Source: Burkholderiales bacterium (GTDB lineage Bacteria; Pseudomonadota; Gammaproteobacteria; Burkholderiales; SG8-41). Taken from it: a stretch of 6,667 nt of DNA. The stretch is taken from the NCBI GenBank assembly GCA_019746155.1, contig JAIESJ010000166.1:1-6667 (forward strand). Direction: 5' to 3'. The position numbers were made by a program, and so were the translations under genes. Of the stretch, positions 5,536 through 6,667 are shown piece by piece. The notes under the pieces are model-generated. The model had not been told where the DNA came from and did no database searches. It worked only from the letters and a program-made list of their open reading frames with translations. Every line of letters starts with the position of its first letter. Within the stretch, counting starts at the first letter, position 1.

Positions 5536-6576
5536 TTAGCGGTTCACGGCCTTGCTATGTCCGGAGTTCCGGTCCAGCATATGGCATGCCACCAGGTGGC
5601 CGGCTGCCGAATCGCCGGGAACAAGCGCAGGCTCCCTCCGTTCGCACACGCTTTCGGCGAACGTGCAGCGTGTGCGGAAGCGGCAACCCGAAGGCGGATT
5701 GATCGGGTTGGGCGGATCACCGGTGAGCGGCGACTGTTCTATCTTGACGTCGGGATTCATCGTCGGGCGCGAGGCGAGCAGCGCCCGGGTGTAGGGATGC
5801 TGCGGGCGGTGATAGATGTTATCGACCGGGCCGAGTTCGACCACCTTGCCAAGATACATGACCAGCACCCGCTCGCTCACGTACTGCACGACGTTCAGGT
5901 CGTGCGATATGAAAAGATATGTGAGCTGCAGATTTTTCTTGAGATCCATCAGCAGGTTAAGCACCTGCGCCTCGACTGATTTGTCGAGCGCGGAAACGGC
6001 CTCGTCGAAAATCACCAGCCGGGGATCAAGCGCGAGCGCGCGTGCGATATTGACGCGTTGGCGCTGGCCTCCGGAGAGTTCGTGCGGGTAACGCCGCCCG
6101 AACTGGCTGGGCTCCAACCCGACCAGCGCCAGCAGCTCGCGCGCCTTGCCGGTCGCTTTCTGGGGCGCCATGCCGTGCGCGCGCGGTCCGAAGGCAATGC
6201 TGTCCTGGGCCGATAGCCTTGGGTTGAGCGACGCGTACGAATCCTGGAACACCATCTGCATTTGCCGCCGCAGATCGCGCAGTGTAAGCCCGTCCGGGCC
6301 TCCCAGCCGCTTGCCATTGAGCTGGACTTCGCCGTCGTCGGGCGGAATGAGGTGCATCAGCAGCCGCGCGGTGGTGGATTTGCCGCAGCCCGATTCGCCG
6401 ACGATGCCGAGCGTATCGCCCTCATTAATCGTGAAACTCACATCGTCGACCGCCTGCACCATCAGGGGCGGGCCGAGCAGGCGCTCCGACTTGACGACGA
6501 AATACTTGCGCAGGTTGCGCACCATCAGCAGCGGCATGTTGCGTTCCGGTTGCGGGCTGGGGACGACGGTATCCAT
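5536..6576 (-). CDS. peptide/nickel-type ABC transporter ATP-binding protein (DppF/OppF type)
   Basis: A 346-residue cytoplasmic ATPase that would power import of oligopeptides or similar solutes through a DppB/DppC-like channel. It has Walker A GESGCGKST (60-68), Q-loop Gln111 in VFQDSYASLNPR, signature LSGGQRQR (167-174), Walker B LVIFDE with catalytic Glu192, D-loop SALD (195-198) and switch His225 in FISHDLNVV. The C-terminal oligopeptide-transporter extension follows (HPYTRALLAS; DPPNPINPPSGCRFRTRC) with Cys298, Cys304, Cys311 and Cys331, the four-cysteine pattern proposed to hold an Fe-S cluster in some family members. The QDSYASLNPR and HPYTRALL style is more F-type than D-type. ATG at 6576 is chosen because it lies one base after the permease stop (TGA-C-ATG), implying translational coupling; an upstream ATG at 6612 would overlap the permease. 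No D-type partner ATPase lies between permease and this gene. Transported solute unknown. Confidence 0.93.
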   Translation of the reverse strand: MDTVVPSPQPERNMPLLMVRNLRKYFVVKSERLLGPPLMVQAVDDVSFTINEGDTLGIVGESGCGKSTTARLLMHLIPPDDGEVQLNGKRLGGPDGLTLRDLRRQMQMVFQDSYASLNPRLSAQDSIAFGPRAHGMAPQKATGKARELLALVGLEPSQFGRRYPHELSGGQRQRVNIARALALDPRLVIFDEAVSALDKSVEAQVLNLLMDLKKNLQLTYLFISHDLNVVQYVSERVLVMYLGKVVELGPVDNIYHRPQHPYTRALLASRPTMNPDVKIEQSPLTGDPPNPINPPSGCRFRTRCTFAESVCERREPALVPGDSAAGHLVACHMLDRNSGHSKAVNR

Positions 6577-6577
6577 G

Positions 6578-6667
6578 TCAGAAACGCACGTCCATGGCGC
6601 TGCGCAACCCATCGCTGATCAGGTTAAAGCACATTGAGGTGATGAAGATCATGAAGCCCGGGAGTAC
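6578..6667 (-). CDS. DppC/OppC-type ABC permease, C-terminal fragment (cut by window edge)
   Basis: Only the last 29 residues are visible, in frame from the window edge to a TGA at 6578-6580. They read PGFMIFITSMCFNLISDGLRSAMDVRF, the usual end of the last transmembrane helix and C-terminal tail of DppB/C-family permeases (NLxGDgLRDalDpr pattern). Its stop is one base from the ATPase start, the tight spacing expected of a transport operon. The C-type (rather than B-type) call rests on the LRSAMDVRF ending and on the gene order. Confidence 0.8.
   Translation of the reverse strand, partial: VLPGFMIFITSMCFNLISDGLRSAMDVRF

Noticed and set aside
5011..5979. Plus-strand open frame (322 codons) running through the REP pair, the DUF2007 gene and the ABC ATPase gene
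   Set aside because: It would cross two minus-strand genes with clear domains, starts inside the repeat, and has no recognisable motif or ribosome-binding site.
6577..6612. ATG at 6612 as start of the ABC ATPase
   Set aside because: It would overlap the permease C-terminus by 35 bases and add 12 residues unlike the family, while the ATG at 6576 sits one base past the permease stop.

Overview
The window is GC-rich and densely coding. It looks like a chromosomal segment of a proteobacterium, most likely a betaproteobacterium of the Burkholderiales type. That placement is an inference from GC content, strong third-position G/C bias and the kinds of genes present. No rRNA, tRNA, CRISPR array, transposase or phage gene was seen.

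Layout, left to right. A plus-strand run begins with the C-terminal part of a DUF4143-type AAA ATPase (1-918, cut by the window edge). It is followed by a family III (CaiB/BaiF) CoA-transferase (968-2149), an MmgE/PrpD-family protein (2238-3638) and an enolase-superfamily enzyme that matches D-tartrate dehydratase, TarD (3722-4888). A plausible intrinsic terminator (2153-2184) lies just after the CoA-transferase. A possible promoter follows it, so the MmgE/PrpD gene may start its own transcript. The minus-strand run enters from the right edge: the last 29 residues of a DppC/OppC-type permease (6578-6667), a DppF/OppF-type ABC ATPase (5536-6576) one base after the permease stop, and a small DUF2007 protein with a zinc ribbon (5146-5469).

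The two runs converge on a 257-bp intergenic space (4889-5145). It holds an imperfect hairpin just after tarD and then a pair of inverted REP-like units (4981-5018 and 5070-5102). The units share the same 8-nt left and right flanks but have different, self-complementary cores. This REPIN/BIME-like structure is the clearest non-coding signal in the window.

How the genes may work together. TarD should dehydrate D-tartrate to oxaloacetate. The MmgE/PrpD and CoA-transferase families both commonly act on small di- and tricarboxylic acids or their CoA esters. The three adjacent genes therefore suggest an organic-acid (C4/C5 hydroxydicarboxylate) catabolic cluster, although only the tarD substrate is supported at residue level. 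The ABC transporter run faces the other way and is of the peptide/nickel-importer type. No link to tartrate uptake can be shown from this sequence.
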